Translations under genes and position numbers: made by a program
Assembly (NCBI RefSeq): GCF_023856365.1
Contig: NC_064548.1
Location: 19,764,461-19,828,460, forward strand
Direction of reading: 5' to 3'
DNA from: Brienomyrus brachyistius
Taxonomy: Eukaryota; Chordata; Actinopteri; Osteoglossiformes; Mormyridae
DNA length: 64,000 nucleotides
The notes under the pieces: model-generated
Databases searched by the model: none
Seen by the model: the letters and a program-made list of their open reading frames with translations, nothing else
Told to the model about the DNA's origin: nothing
Part shown: positions 9,868-21,395 of the stretch, piece after piece
Layout of the letters: every line of letters starts with the position of its first letter
Position numbering within the stretch: position 1 is the stretch's first letter

Positions 9868-10059
9868 CTGTGTTTTCCTGGTCCTCGGAACCCACAGTCG
9901 GTCTATGTTTTTGCTTCCTCCAAGCTCCCTGCCAGACAGTCCACAGTTTTTTACAAATCCACACCAAGATTTTGTGTCAACCAACCAGTTGACTACTCTG
10001 TGACTGTGACTCTTGATACTCAACTGGTTGGTTGAAACAAAGTCTTGGTCAGATTTGTA
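9868..10059. repeat. Family A MITE half-copy joined to a perfect-type hairpin
   Basis: 9868-9950 carries one arm of family A ('ctggtcctcggaacccacag', 'ccctgccagacagtccacag'). Directly after it, 9953-9992 and 10019-10059 are inverted copies of about 40 bp (both contain tcaaccaaccagttga or its complement) with only three or four mismatches and a 26-bp loop. This gives a strong cruciform potential and suggests a fold-back element. Confidence 0.6.
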
Positions 10060-12102
10060 CTCTCTGGACCTGAAATCTCCACCTCTGCCTAAAACAAAAA
10101 GAAAAATGAAACATTTTGATTTCTCTAGAATTCACATGCGATCTGAACATTTTGATTGAAAGCATTGTTAATAGTGATTATAACAATAAGTTATCTGGGT
10201 AATTTTCTACAAGCTTGATATGCTGCCTGAGTGCAGCTTCTTTCTGAGGATCCTCTCACCCCATTGGCTGAGCTCGAATGTGTGATGTATCTCTGGTTTT
10301 CACGGTGCTGTGGCTTGGTCCGGCCCCCATGTCATTAGAGAACGATGTCGCCAAAATCCCATGAATAGCCGGCTCCGAATGTTCCTGTTGGAGAGCTTCC
10401 TTGATCGCTCCTGTTAGGTCCGGCCAAAGCATGTCCCATGCTGTGGGTTGGCTCTGCTGCTTCCTGTACCCACACGGAGCCTTGATTGTCGCTTGCTTGG
10501 TTCATCTGAGCGCAGGAATACTATATAAAATGATAACTACTTGCTAGAATAGCGGACATATATGACTTAATTATTTGAGGAATGTTTGAAAGTGAATTAT
10601 TTATAGTCTAGGCCTTGATTGGTTAAAAGCAATCTGTTGCAAGACTTTGTTACTGTATATGGTGTGCACCAATGGCCTCCCCTCGCTCAGCGTCTTCTTT
10701 CAAACACACTATTCTCCAGCTCATTTCATTCTTACCGGTCCTTCTCTTTTCTTCTGTACTCAAACACAATCCCATCTCTCAGTTTTTCGGCCAAACCCTT
10801 CTCCATCCTACGAGGTTCTCCTCGCAATCAAAATGGACCCTAGATGACTGCCACTCTGCCACCACTGGACATGACGCCTCTTTGATGTTCGGTTCAGCTC
10901 ATGCAGTCATTAAAAGGGACCTTTCATTTAAAAACAGCTTGTTATATGTGCGCCAGGTGTCTGGCTGTCTGATTGGACGCTCACATTGTTTCAGGTGTCT
11001 TTTGTGCTGCTCCCCGTGTGCAGTGATGACGTTAGCAGGACCCTGCCAGCACACGCGCTGCTCTTCTATGCTCCTTTGTTGCTTCGCATCCTGGCTTCTG
11101 ACTCCGGCTCATAATTCACTATAAAAACCTACAAGAGCTGGGGAAGAGCACTGGGGAAAGGAGAGAGTGGTTCAGTCAACTGCAGGAGGAGCAGGGAATC
11201 CACTGGGAAACATTCGCCCAAATGTGACATCAACCGTCAGTGCTCCAGACCACTGTTATCCTTTCTCTTGTCTCAATTACCATTGATTATTTCTCCCAGT
11301 AATTCTGTAACACGATACGATCACTTTCTGGATAGGATTGCATTTGGGAAAGCTGATAAACATGCTGTTGTGAAAATGAAAATATGGATGCCGCACAATG
11401 ACACTGTTAGGGTATTACATAGGAATTTAATTTAAATAGGAATTTAAATTCAGGTTATTTCCTTCTGTGCTCACCCTGCGGGACCTCGTAGAGTCTACAC
11501 CTCTAATGGACCTTCGCAAAAAGCAAACACCCACATGCCTTTTCTTGCACGCGCAGTTAGCCACACTGTGGCATGATTGGGCCCAGTGCCCGTAGCATCA
11601 GCAAGAGTCCCCAGCAAGCAGCTTGATCAGGGAGGGGTTACAGAGTTCTTACTTAGCTATCTATCACCAGCTGCTGATCAATAAGGATTATTAGCAGCCT
11701 TCTGTCATTGGTGGATGACGCTTCTCCCATAATAATGGGTGGGGCGGTAAAGGCCTGGACCAGGCTGGCAGAAACTGCAGCACCCCAGCCACGCTGATCC
11801 AATCAATCTCCCAGACCTTGCCTTTCTTTTGCTGGCTGGGAGCAGGGGGGGGCAAGGCTGATTGGACCTCATTGCATGATTAAATGTAATGGATTGGCTA
11901 AAGGGAGGCAATACATCACACACAAGATCTTTGTACAGCTGATATGATGAATCACCTTAATCCAACATTCCAGAGAACACAAACGTGCAGTTTACAGCAG
12001 GGGACACCACAGGTTTTTGCAGTGACAGTTTCAGCACTCGGTGCAGTGCGAAAATGAACTGTTCAATTATCTCCAAAATGACTTGAAAGACCAGAAAACT
12101 AG
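10060..12102. other. No gene recognised
   Basis: Intergenic DNA. A TATA-like 'cactataaaaacctac' near 11119-11134 follows a GC-richer tract but leads into no supported exon. The 150-codon open frame at 10672-11124 has a random, Ser/Cys/Leu-rich composition and is not called. Confidence 0.45.
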
Positions 12103-12110
12103 CTCTGGTG

Positions 12111-12291
12111 CAGGGCTCTTCGCATCTGGCCCTCGATTCCAAATCCAGGCCGTGTTTTCAGTTCTCCCAGGTAGCTAGTTTAATAATCACTAATTCTGAT
12201 TGGCTAAAGGCTTCACACCTTGCTCACAGGTGAAGGAAGGCTGGAAAATCGTCAGGGCTCGACTTTAAGGGCCGTGATTTGAATAGCCCTG
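12111..12291. mobile_element. hAT-type MITE (family B), copy 1
   Basis: A 181-bp element starts cagggctcttcgcatc and ends gatttgaatagccctg, the termini being inverted copies. An 8-bp duplication flanks it: ctctggtg (12103-12110) and ctccggtg (12292-12299), one mismatch. The 8-bp duplication and CAG...CTG ends fit hAT elements. No coding capacity. Confidence 0.75.
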
Positions 12292-12500
12292 CTCCGGTGT
12301 CATAAAGCAAAATTACCATTAATTACCGTTAATTGAGTGTAAGCTGAAGGAAAAAGAGGCCTTTAGAAATAGCAGTTTCACCCCATTGAAAGGAAAGGTG
12401 ATCATTAATCAATTGGTGCTGCTGCAAGGTTGGACTTAATATCCTTGTTCAAATATTAACACGGGCAATTAAAGTGGACCAGACCCGCAGCATTACTTCA
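12292..12500. promoter_or_regulatory. Candidate conserved non-coding element
   Basis: AT-rich, non-repetitive block with several TAATTA/ATTAAT cores ('ccattaattaccgttaattg', 'gatcattaatcaattgg'). These are homeodomain-type sites clustered with sequence of even complexity. Inferred only from composition; alignment to other fish would decide. Confidence 0.25.
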
Positions 12501-12660
12501 GCTCCGGGAGATGGTGTCAGGATTTCTTCAGTTTCTCCTGAACAAATGAATCTGGAGGAACCTTTGGAAAGGCTGCTTCAAGACTGTAGAAGTGTAAGAT
12601 GGTGACACATTCTCCAAATACATGTTTATTTACATGCAGATGAAAGAGAATACAGGAAGC

Positions 12661-13540
12661 GGGGGGGGGGGGGGGGTACCCAATGCCTACCTTTCCCCAT
12701 GAAGCCCCCCACCCCCAATCCTAGAAACAAACTGATTAATGCCACTTTGTTTGGTGCACTTGTCTACATGATGTTAAACTGGATACACAGTGGGGAAACA
12801 GGTCCTAAAAAGGTTAATGTAATCACTTTATAATTTATGCTAATTAACAAATTGACTTGGACTATAGGCTGCAGGCTTCGGCACAGAGTCGGGGGCAAAT
12901 TGATGTGGGGGAGGGCAGTGTGGCTAGATGAGGGAGGATTTGACAAGGGAGCTGTGGAGGAATGGGGACAGACCGTGAGGGGATACTGCCTCCAGTCTGC
13001 CTCTAGAGGCAGGAGCCTTTAGACACGGCAGCAATATTATGTTACTCCCTGACCCCGTCTCCCGAAATAGGGGCTGTGTTTAATTGAGCCCCCCCCCCCC
13101 CCCCCAAAACAGCGAAATGACAGTAAAACAGATGAGAAATGACAAGGGAAAAAAAAACTCTTCAAGAACACGCATAGCTTTGGTGGTTTATTGTTGCCGT
13201 ATTTAACACTAGACAAGTTTGATCATCCTGGTTTTCTTGTTAAACGTTATACTGAACATGTGTGGCATCTCATAAACTGAATAGCTATTGGCAGCAAAGA
13301 TGGAGGAATGGAATTCAGCTAATTAGACCAAAGGCCAGATTAACAGGTCTCATTTATACTGATAATGCCACTTACGAGGGCAAGAGTTGCATGTAGCCTC
13401 CCCCGGGCTGCTTGGAGGAGCGCCATAAAATGCAGTCCCAGCCGTCAGCCCCTTCGGTCACCTCGGCACTTCACACCTCTGCGGTAATAAAATGAAGCAG
13501 GTGGCTCTTCTCCTTAGCAGATGAGGGTCTGACAGTGCCT
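12661..13540. repeat. Homopolymer G16 and C tracts in otherwise unique DNA
   Basis: 12661-12676 is sixteen G; a C run lies near 13090-13106. These are replication-slippage-prone tracts. No gene in the stretch. Confidence 0.6.
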
Positions 13541-14460
13541 GACCTTGTGAGCCACACAGCTTTAATTATCTTTCCGTGTCACGCAATCGCAATGAAAAAT
13601 TAAGTCAATTCCCAGATTGCCTCAGATAAAAGCTGTTTGGAAATGAGCAAAAAAGTACATGGGACCAAAATATTCGCAGCCAAGGCCCATTAAAAGCAAA
13701 GGTCTGCAAGCATGAGTGAAAGAAAGTGTGACAGATTCATTTTGTTATTCGGATGTTAGAGGACAGACGCAGCGGAATCCTCCCTCACTCCATGCCACTC
13801 TGTTAGCCTGTTAGTCCACTGTATGTAATGGCGTGTGTGTTTATATTGCTGCAGCTCCCCTTGGAAGCATTTTTAATACATTTTTATGATGCCCAATTTT
13901 GTCAGACGTCGGCTGTATCAAAAGCACTGGGATCATGGGGGAGATTCCAGTAGCCAGATGCGTGAAATGAGGGACATTGATTCGGCATTGATTTCCCTCG
14001 GCTTTTGTAAATGTATTCTGAAGGGGGACCCTACGGGAGTGTCGCGCACCCGTTAAAGCAGCCAGCGGTATTCACAGCCACGCTGCAAGTAATAAGGTTA
14101 AACGTGTTTGCTCAGACCCACTGACCTGAATCCTTTCTCCCTTGTTAAGGCTCTATTGAATTCCCAGCTTCAATATTCAGCATCAGAAAATAAGTGTCCC
14201 GTAGTGAAAAGAAGGTAATAAGGATGCTTCTGAAGGCCACTGCAAGCTGACATGAAGTGATGAAGAGCCGTTATTATCCTGCAAACAGCACTGTGCTGCC
14301 TGTCCAGTCAGCGAGCTGATTTCTATTCTGAGAAGGTAAGAACAGCCAAAACGACAAGGCCTGCATATTCAGTATCGTTTAATGAGAAAATGCAGACTTT
14401 CTGACTATTTTTTTTCTCCCCTCTTTGGTTTCACTTTCCCTCCTCCCGGCATTCACCAAG
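13541..14460. promoter_or_regulatory. Candidate conserved non-coding block
   Basis: Unique sequence with TTTAATTATC, GCAATGAAAAATTAAG, AATTAAG-type cores and few repeats, typical in look of vertebrate enhancers in gene deserts. No open reading frame with coding character. Judged by composition only. Confidence 0.22.
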
Positions 14461-14479
14461 GTTGCCATGACAGTGGTCT

Positions 14480-14493
14480 GTCGCCACGGCAAC
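14480..14493. promoter_or_regulatory. Perfect X-box (RFX) motif
   Basis: gtcgccacggcaac fits GTNRCC-N2-RGYAAC exactly. A second partial half-site, gttgccatgac, lies at 14461. About 70 bp downstream an ATG (14562) opens MAGEREK before a GT donor-like gtgagg, so a promoter is conceivable; no further exon was found. Confidence 0.4.
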
Positions 14494-15523
14494 AGTGTGA
14501 GCTGACGGGTCGGTGTAAAGCGATAGGACTCTTTGAGACCGCGGAGGTACTGCCACGCGCTCATGGCGGGTGAGAGAGAGAAGGTGAGGCAGAACGGGGG
14601 AACGGGGACGTGTAAAAGCTGTAATAACTCAGAACACAGTTTCCTGACTGGAAAAAAAAAAACAAAAAAATGAGACACAGCAAGGAGACTGATGAGTTAT
14701 GTGCAGCGTGTCTCCTGAGCCTCGTCGAGGAGGCATAAGGGCATCGTTTTTTCTATGGGAGACTCTCAAACCCTCCCCTGACCAGAGACCAGCCTCCCTA
14801 TGAGCTGAGGATAGAGCACTCCACCCCCAACACAGGAACATGGGAAGCGATGGTGATGTATACTTGCAGGGTGTCCGTGGAAGGGTGGGGGGGATATTGA
14901 AAGGATGCTGTTACTGAGAAAGCTCTCAGGGAACAGGCTGCGCAGTGGCAACCCAAGCCCACCTTGTGGGACAGTGCTGTGTCCTCACCATGTGATGCCT
15001 TTAGGTAATCTAATCGCAGCCAATCCCTCCCCAGAAGTATCCCCCAAAATGACAGGCAATGAATCACACTCCTCAGTCCCCTAGTGAGTGGAAGCAGCTA
15101 ACCACCCACATGGCTCCTGACCGAATGGCGTGCGAATGTGGAGCTGGGTGCCACACTGGCGCATCCTTGGCTTTACTTCCCTGCGGGAATCTGGCAGCAC
15201 TTGGCCATCAGCTTGTCTCCAGGACACGCCACTGGCGCTGGGAATCGCTAAAGCAGCAGTGTGTGGACCTCCCGACCCACCTGGGTAAATATGTCAGCTG
15301 CTGGCAAAAAGACACTGTAAATGAACCAGAGACATTTCCCAACCTCTTCCCTAAATATATTTGTGGTGGGTATTACAGTGTAGGAAAGCAACCAAAGAAT
15401 CAACAAAAACTGTATATAACGTGGCAAAAATATTAGACTTGGAGCCTTTAGCCTGTTCTGCATCTAATCAGACTGTTCATCAAGCCTCCAGGCTCAGACA
15501 GCATACCTCCGAACAAAATGACA
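14494..15523. other. No gene recognised
   Basis: Overlapping open frames of 60-125 codons occur on both strands (for example 15059-15436) but share no domain motif and lack consistent codon bias. Confidence 0.45.
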
Positions 15524-15860
15524 CAACCGCTCCTCGTTCAGAGACCAAATTCCGTTGCACCAACCAGGTCATTAAGCAAAATAGTCGCTAAGTGAACATT
15601 ACAGTAGCTGAGGCATGACCACGACTTCACTGACTTTATTTCAGCCTTCCATACTCCGTTTCTTTTATCCTTCATAAAGTGGACATTTATTGCAACATTT
15701 GGTGCATTCGGCTTCAAAGATCTCTCTCACTCCGGTGTGCGTTGCTGTCAGGTGTACAGAACTGTGTCGCGTATGCATACGATGGTCAGAAAGTTATTAT
15801 TTTATTACTGTTGAATTTGCAAATCGTCGCTAACTGAGGTAGTCCCTGAATGGGGCGTGG
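15524..15860. mobile_element. DNA transposon MITE family F, copy 1
   Basis: The left end caaccgctcctcgttcag and the right end, read as complement, ccacgccccattcag are inverted. The interior ('cttccatactccgtttctttta', 'cgctaactgaggtagt') matches the copy at 29148-29477. Non-coding. Confidence 0.65.
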
Positions 15861-16491
15861 CTTACTTACCTGCACAGCTAAATGATTCTGTTGCAGAGGG
15901 AGGTACAACGTATCTTTTACAAAAATGATTCATGGTGTTGCAGCATTTCAGGCTCCTGGGTATAGTGCCATAGGACCGTAGGTGTTTGTGATATCCGATT
16001 TTTCAGGCCCTCTTTAGTTTGTTTTTGTAGAACAAGCAAGCCTGACTGGACTCATTTCATTTGTTTGCTGTGGTACGGAGTGCATTTCAGGTTCTGTCGT
16101 TCGCGTGATTCACAGGGGACTATCTGTTTCTGGGACTTGTTTCTGGATGAAACAAAGGAGTCCAATCAATACGCTGGTGAATGAACCCCCCCACCCAGCC
16201 ACCCATGGGGTAGATAATCTGGCCTATAAAACATGGGAAGAGGAAGTTTTCTGAATGTTCTGAGCTGGTTAGTGGCCCCCAGTCATGTAATTGAACATTC
16301 GCCCAGTAGTCATACATTTACCGCACGCTTAAATGGACCTTTGTTCAAATCCCTTTGTCAGTCCCTGGGAACAAATGTTTGCACAGTTACTCCACAGCCA
16401 GTTTTCCCATTTAAATCAAACTCTATGCTGCCCCATGGGTACAATCTGTATCTTCAATATAGAGGATTGTATAAGGTGACTTAAGACATAC

Positions 16492-16711
16492 TGGTAACAC
16501 TTTACTTGAGGGAGGCACAAGTAACTCAGTTACTACTCAAGTACAAATCATGAACAAATGTAGTAATTGCATGAAATACACAAACTGTTATGACTGGTTA
16601 ATAATGAACAAACATGAGATAAGTACGGTACTAATACTTAGTTTGTGAGTAATACATTAACTAACAGTGTAATACTACATTAATTGTGCCCCCTCAAGTA
16701 AAGTGTTACCA
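16492..16711. mobile_element. MITE with tggtaacactttacttgagg inverted ends
   Basis: Both ends carry tggtaacactttacttgagg or its complement, followed by near-matching ggaggcac/gggggcac. The element is 220 bp and AT-rich inside, with no coding capacity. These termini are common in fish genomes. The target duplication is not clear. Confidence 0.75.
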
Positions 16712-16747
16712 ACACAATGTAAGCCAAAATTTGAAAACTCTCATATA

Positions 16748-17607
16748 CAGTAAAATCCCATTATAGTGGACTCACTTATTACAGAATATCGTCCAAAACG
16801 GACAAGGCCCGCTGGTCCCGGCCGTGCGCCTTTAAGAACATGCAGAAAAATCATCAGATATAGCGGACTGGCATATAACGGAATTTCACTTATAACGGAC
16901 AAACAAATTGGTCCCCGGGGCCGTTTTTAGCTGTAGTTTTGTTCGCTATTACGGATATGCAGGCTCCGCCTACAAGGCACGTGGCGTGCCGGTTATATCC
17001 AACGCAGACACGTAGCCGGGGTTATTAATAGTCACGCATCTGCTCAGGTAAAGTTGGATTACTACATCCATCCATCCATTCATTTTCCAAACCGCTTATC
17101 CTACTGGGTCGCGGGGGGTCCGGAGCCTATCCCGGAAGAAATGGGCATGAGGCAGGGAACAACCCAGGATGGGGGGCCAGCCCATCGCAGGGCACACTCA
17201 CACACCATTCACACTCACACGCACACCTACGGGCAATTTAGCAACTCCAATTAGCCTCGGCATGTTTTTGGACTGTGGGGGGAAACCGGAGTACCCGGAG
17301 GAAACCCCACGACGACATGGGGAGAACATGCAAACTCCACACACATGTGACCCAGACGGAGACTCAAACCCGGGTCCCAGAGGTGTGAGGCAACAGTGCT
17401 AACCACTGCACCACCATGCCGCCCCTGGATTACTACATGTACAATATAATAATCTATACCACAAGTGTGTCTGCTGTGGGGTGGCATGAGTAAATGGTGT
17501 CCTGTAGTTGTGTTTTGGGCATACAGCATCTGTGGATATAACAGACTTTAGATATAACGGACTGTTTTGCCAGGTCCCTTGAAGTCCATTATAACGGGAT
17601 TTTACTG
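16748..17607. mobile_element. Tigger/pogo-like MITE interrupted by a SINE
   Basis: Terminal inverted repeats: cagtaaaatcccattatag at the left and the complement cagtaaaatcccgttataa at the right. TA flanks both ends (16746-16747, 17608-17609). Internal motifs 'tataacggaatttcacttat' and 'gatataacggactg' repeat the terminal motif. Removing the SINE and one 13-bp duplication leaves about 490 bp. No transposase remains. Confidence 0.8.
17068..17425 (-). mobile_element. tRNA-derived SINE (family 1), nested
   Basis: Exact 13-bp target duplication tggattactacat at 17055-17067 and 17426-17438. On the minus strand it begins with a tRNA-like promoter: A box tggtgcagtgg and B box ggtttgagtct (one base off ggttcgagtct). 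A conserved body follows, ending in a (GGAT)n tail, seen here as (CATC)n at its left. Transcription by RNA polymerase III is expected for the family. Confidence 0.85.
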
Positions 17608-19589
17608 TACTCAAAAATAAGTATTGCCATCAGACAATGGCCCTGACCACCCACTGGTGCAGACCCCTAAGCAAGACCATACTAACAGTACCATGGTTTT
17701 AACCTGGCCCTTTCCGTCCGGGTCACCAGTGAGGTCATCAGGTTGAACGTTGAGCCAGGATGCTGAAAGCCCATAATAAGTCACTATTACAGTTTCTATG
17801 ACGGTAGTGCAATACTGAAGAGTAACAAAACGGCCGTTTTCCACTTCTCAAGCTGTGAACTAGTTACGTAACTTGAGGATCGACGGCAGTGCACACACAG
17901 TGACACGTTCTGCTACCCCCTCTGACAGCGTCGCCCTGTCATTCAGCAGCTGCCTCCCGAAATGCTGCAGAAACCATCAATACTCCTCCCTTTGTCACAT
18001 TATTGCTGGTAATGGGTACGCCGCTTCCCATCACTGCATTCCCCCGAGAAATGCATTTAATTCTGTGTGACGTCCAATTTTCATGCGATTCTGTTTGTTT
18101 GCGAGCCACACTGTAGACTCTCACAGGGTGCAGATATGATTTTCTTTGTGCATGACTTGTTTTCTTAATCACCCAATGAAACTGCACTAATCTCTGCATT
18201 AATCAGCTGAAAGGATCTAACTGGTTATATGGTATTTTAGCCATGGCACTGTGGGGAGTACTGCGGTTTCTCATTCTGAGCATGTGGGATGTGCGTGGAG
18301 TTCGCATGTTCTCCATTGGTTTACATGGGTTTTGCACTGCAGTCCAGTGTCGTGCAGTTTAGGTGAGCTGGTGCGTTGATACTGTCCTCACTGACCCCTT
18401 GAGCGACTGCATGTGGCCCAGACTGTCAGACAGGCAAGAATCCTGGGTGACCCCCGTCATCGTGTCCAGTGCTTCCCGCAATAGGTCACAGAAAATAGAC
18501 CTATATTTACTGAGAGGAATAGTATGCCATTATTTGAACTGACACCAACATCACTGTTATCTGTGTCACAGAGACAAGGGGCTGAGAGAATGCAACCTGA
18601 ACAGCTCTTTAATGATACACTTTTCAGGGCCAAATTATGCACAAGCCGCATTATCCAAATCAGTCCCAGTGCCTTTGTCTGCTGTTACGGATTTATTTAG
18701 TACACCACTGTATTCTCTCCTGGGCTTATCCCATTCCCAGTGACATCTAACTGGTAATCACTCTTGCTGCTGCCAGGCTGCCAGGTCACAGCTGTGTTTT
18801 CCTAGCCTAGATTTATCCACTGCTGCTCTTATCGTCTCTTCCCTTGTCAGGATTTTTTTTCTTCTTTTTTTTTTTACCTCCTCGCATCGATTTTAAGCTG
18901 ATACTTCTCCCTTAATCAATAGTGCTGCTGGTTCTAACAAATGGCGACGAGACAAAGAAAATGGACCGTTGGGTGCCGATCAGATGGCGCTGAGCCCAGA
19001 TGCCACTTGTTCGCTGGATGTCCTATAAAATTTGGGCCGATTAGCAAAGAAGGTGCTTCCATCTGCTAGACTAGAGTATGTATGTCACCATGGAAAATAA
19101 GTACTGTACTCTGCAAACGTCTTAGGCAGTCAAAGAGAATGTTTACATTAAAATTATATTTAAATTATGTTGGTGTAAAACTATTACTTTATGTCTTTTC
19201 AATATGTGTATAACCTGAAGTTCTGAAAGTTACTCCAGTATTTTTCCGGGACCATCAAAGGATCAAGTGTATTTGTTAACACATTGTGTTTGGCTAATTA
19301 ATACCTCAAATTATCTTACTAATTATGTAAATTAAGTTAGCTGGTGGAAAAATATAAGGAATACATGGAATGGCTGATGTGCGGATGAGGAGAGATTTGG
19401 GTACTGAAGCCGTGTTCAGTACCCAAGATATGAGTCACTTTCTGGAGAATGGAAGAAATTCCTATTTATTTTTTATTGTTTCGTTATTAATTTGCATATA
19501 TTGTAATGCTAATGTATGTTTTTTATTAGTAATATATATGTAGTACTGCCTCGTGCCCATTGCTAAGACTTTTGTACAGTACTATATGA
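17608..19589. other. No gene recognised
   Basis: Apart from the SINE fragment at 18295, unique AT/GC-balanced sequence. Short open frames only. Confidence 0.45.
18295..18420 (+). repeat. Diverged SINE fragment
   Basis: 'gtggagttcgcatgttctcc', 'tttacatgggttttg' and 'gtgcagtttaggtgagctgg' match the body of fish tRNA-SINEs of family 1 type. Head and tail are missing. Confidence 0.45.
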
Positions 19590-19709
19590 CAGTGTTTCCC
19601 AGCCCGGTCCTTGGGGAACCCCACATGGTGCACCTTTTTGCTCCCTCCCAGGAGGAAGCAAAAATGTGAAATGTCTGGGAGTCCTCAAGGACCGGGTTGG
19701 GGCACACTG
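19590..19709. mobile_element. Fold-back MITE family A, best complete copy
   Basis: 120 bp: begins cagtgtttcccagcccggtc and ends gaccgggttggggcacactg, inverted copies. Inner arms 'tttttgctccctcccagg' and 'aggaagcaaaaatgtg' continue the pairing, so nearly the whole element folds on itself. No clean 8-bp duplication was seen. Confidence 0.75.
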
Positions 19710-21259
19710 CTGTATAACATGAACAATATAAATATACAGGAGAGAGAAATCAGAGGGAGCGGTTGACTCTGTATTGGTCGAATGCCGTCTCATTCAAGCC
19801 CATCCAGAGAAGGTGGCTGGTATTGGCAGTAACATTTCCCATGACTCAAACGCTAGCAGTAGATACCATATAGATCCTACATAGCTCTACACAGGTGCTG
19901 TGGCACACAGCGTTACCCTCCGTCAGCCCTCTCTTATAGCCTGAGTTATGCTCAGAGAGAGAATTCTCCCCTGCTCCAACGCTGCCCTCGAAATGTGCAG
20001 AGCCTGAGAGGCGCACACGCTCACAGTCGCTTAATTTGCATCATTGATTTAAAATCCGACACAAGCTGCCACTCGTTAATTAAGTCTCTACCGTCGCTGC
20101 TGCTGGCACTGTGCACCTTGGATCTGCTCCCTGCAGCCAGCGAATCAAGCCCCCAGGTCCTGCTCGGCTGGGTCTCCTCCTCCACAAGGCCAGGCTGGCA
20201 TGGCATCCCTCCCCGCCGGACAGCAGAGGCCTCTTCTGATGGATGGATGGCCGGGGGGCCCAGAGACCCAGGCAGGGAGAGCTAACCATCCCATCTCCCA
20301 TCTCTCCCGGGTCCTAAAACTGGGCCACTTTGGCAGCTTTGTCTCCTCTCTGTGGAGCCCTGGGGACGGTGGGGCTCATACAGCTACTGCAGCCTTTTAA
20401 ACTAGAGGACACTGGGCTTGGTTCTGGTCCCACAGGGCAGCAGACACACATGAGTCAGCATCCTGGCAGATTTATAGCACATTGATTAAATTAGCATGTG
20501 TTCCAGGATCATAGTGCCAGGCTGTGCTCCAGCACCCGCAGCACTGACTGCCCCCCCCCCCCCACTCCCAGCCCCAGCCTTGACCAGGAAATTATTTATT
20601 CTACTTCAACAGTGGGAGCAAAAACTGCCTCTATGGCATAGAAAATAAAACGCAACCCTAACAGAGAGGGATGCCGCAGGTGTGTTTTCTCTTTCTCTTG
20701 TAGGTTTTGCCCGAGATTTGGCCGGGCACCGTACGAATCCGATAGCTCCGGCATGAGCCATAAAGAAAATCCCACGGAAGAATATGGCCCCAAGGCCGGC
20801 TGGCACTAAGTGGCCTGCTTTTTTATGACGTTTGCCGGGCCAATTAGATATTTTCCAGTCAATTAATTTGTCGGGGGAAACAGGATCAATTAGGCCTGGG
20901 AATATAATGGCTCAATGTGGTTTCTGCTTTATGGCTTCATATTTTCCGTTCCCTGGTGGAAAGCGCTAATGCATTGGTCCTCTTTCACTTCCTGCTGCAA
21001 AGCACATTTTCTGTACGTGATCGTGCCACAGCAGGGAAGGGTGGCAGGGCGAGGGAGCGAAGCTGTTCCTGGAACAGTGAGGAATTGGGGGCAGACGAAG
21101 GTGGGTGGCACCCCTGAATGGATGATATGGTTTTTACCCCAACAAGGGGACAGGCTGACTCAGGAATTAGCTTCACAGGAGGCTGTTAATTAAAATGCTG
21201 CCTTGTTGTGCAAAAGCTCAACATGAAGGTATCGTCTAAACCTGGGGGGGTTTCTAGCT
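19710..21259. promoter_or_regulatory. Gene-free block with two candidate conserved elements
   Basis: 20005-20100 ('cttaatttgcatcattgat', 'cgttaattaagtctc') and 20815-20920 ('ccaattagatattttcc', 'tcaattaatttgtc', 'gatcaattaggcc') cluster homeodomain-like TAAT sites. The rest is unremarkable. Inference from composition. Confidence 0.25.
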
Positions 21260-21395
21260 TTCAAAAAGATCAGGGGCTAAGTCAAGCTTACCTGGGGCTT
21301 GACTTGTTTCTTTTTGAAGGAAGATAATTGGCACCGGGGCTGAAATATTCGGGGCTACAGGCCGATTGATCGGACCTAATGATGCTTCTGCTCGG
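21260..21395. repeat. Unclassified interspersed repeat L, copy 1
   Basis: Shares 'ggggctaagtcaag', 'ggggcttgacttgttt', 'cggggct' and 'gattgatcggacctaatgatgc' with 50046-50186. The left part forms a hairpin (ctaagtcaag / cttgactt). Confidence 0.55.

Noticed and set aside
10672..11124. 150-codon open frame
   Set aside because: Composition random, overlapped by two other frames, no splice or promoter support.
15059..15436. 125-codon plus-strand frame
   Set aside because: No motif; antisense frames of similar length overlap it.
17370..17425. tRNA gene
   Set aside because: A and B boxes belong to the SINE head; no cloverleaf with paired acceptor stem is present.
17251..17529. Open frames around 17.2-17.5 kb and their twins at 55.4-55.7 kb
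   Set aside because: They translate the SINE body, which explains the near-identical peptides at both sites.
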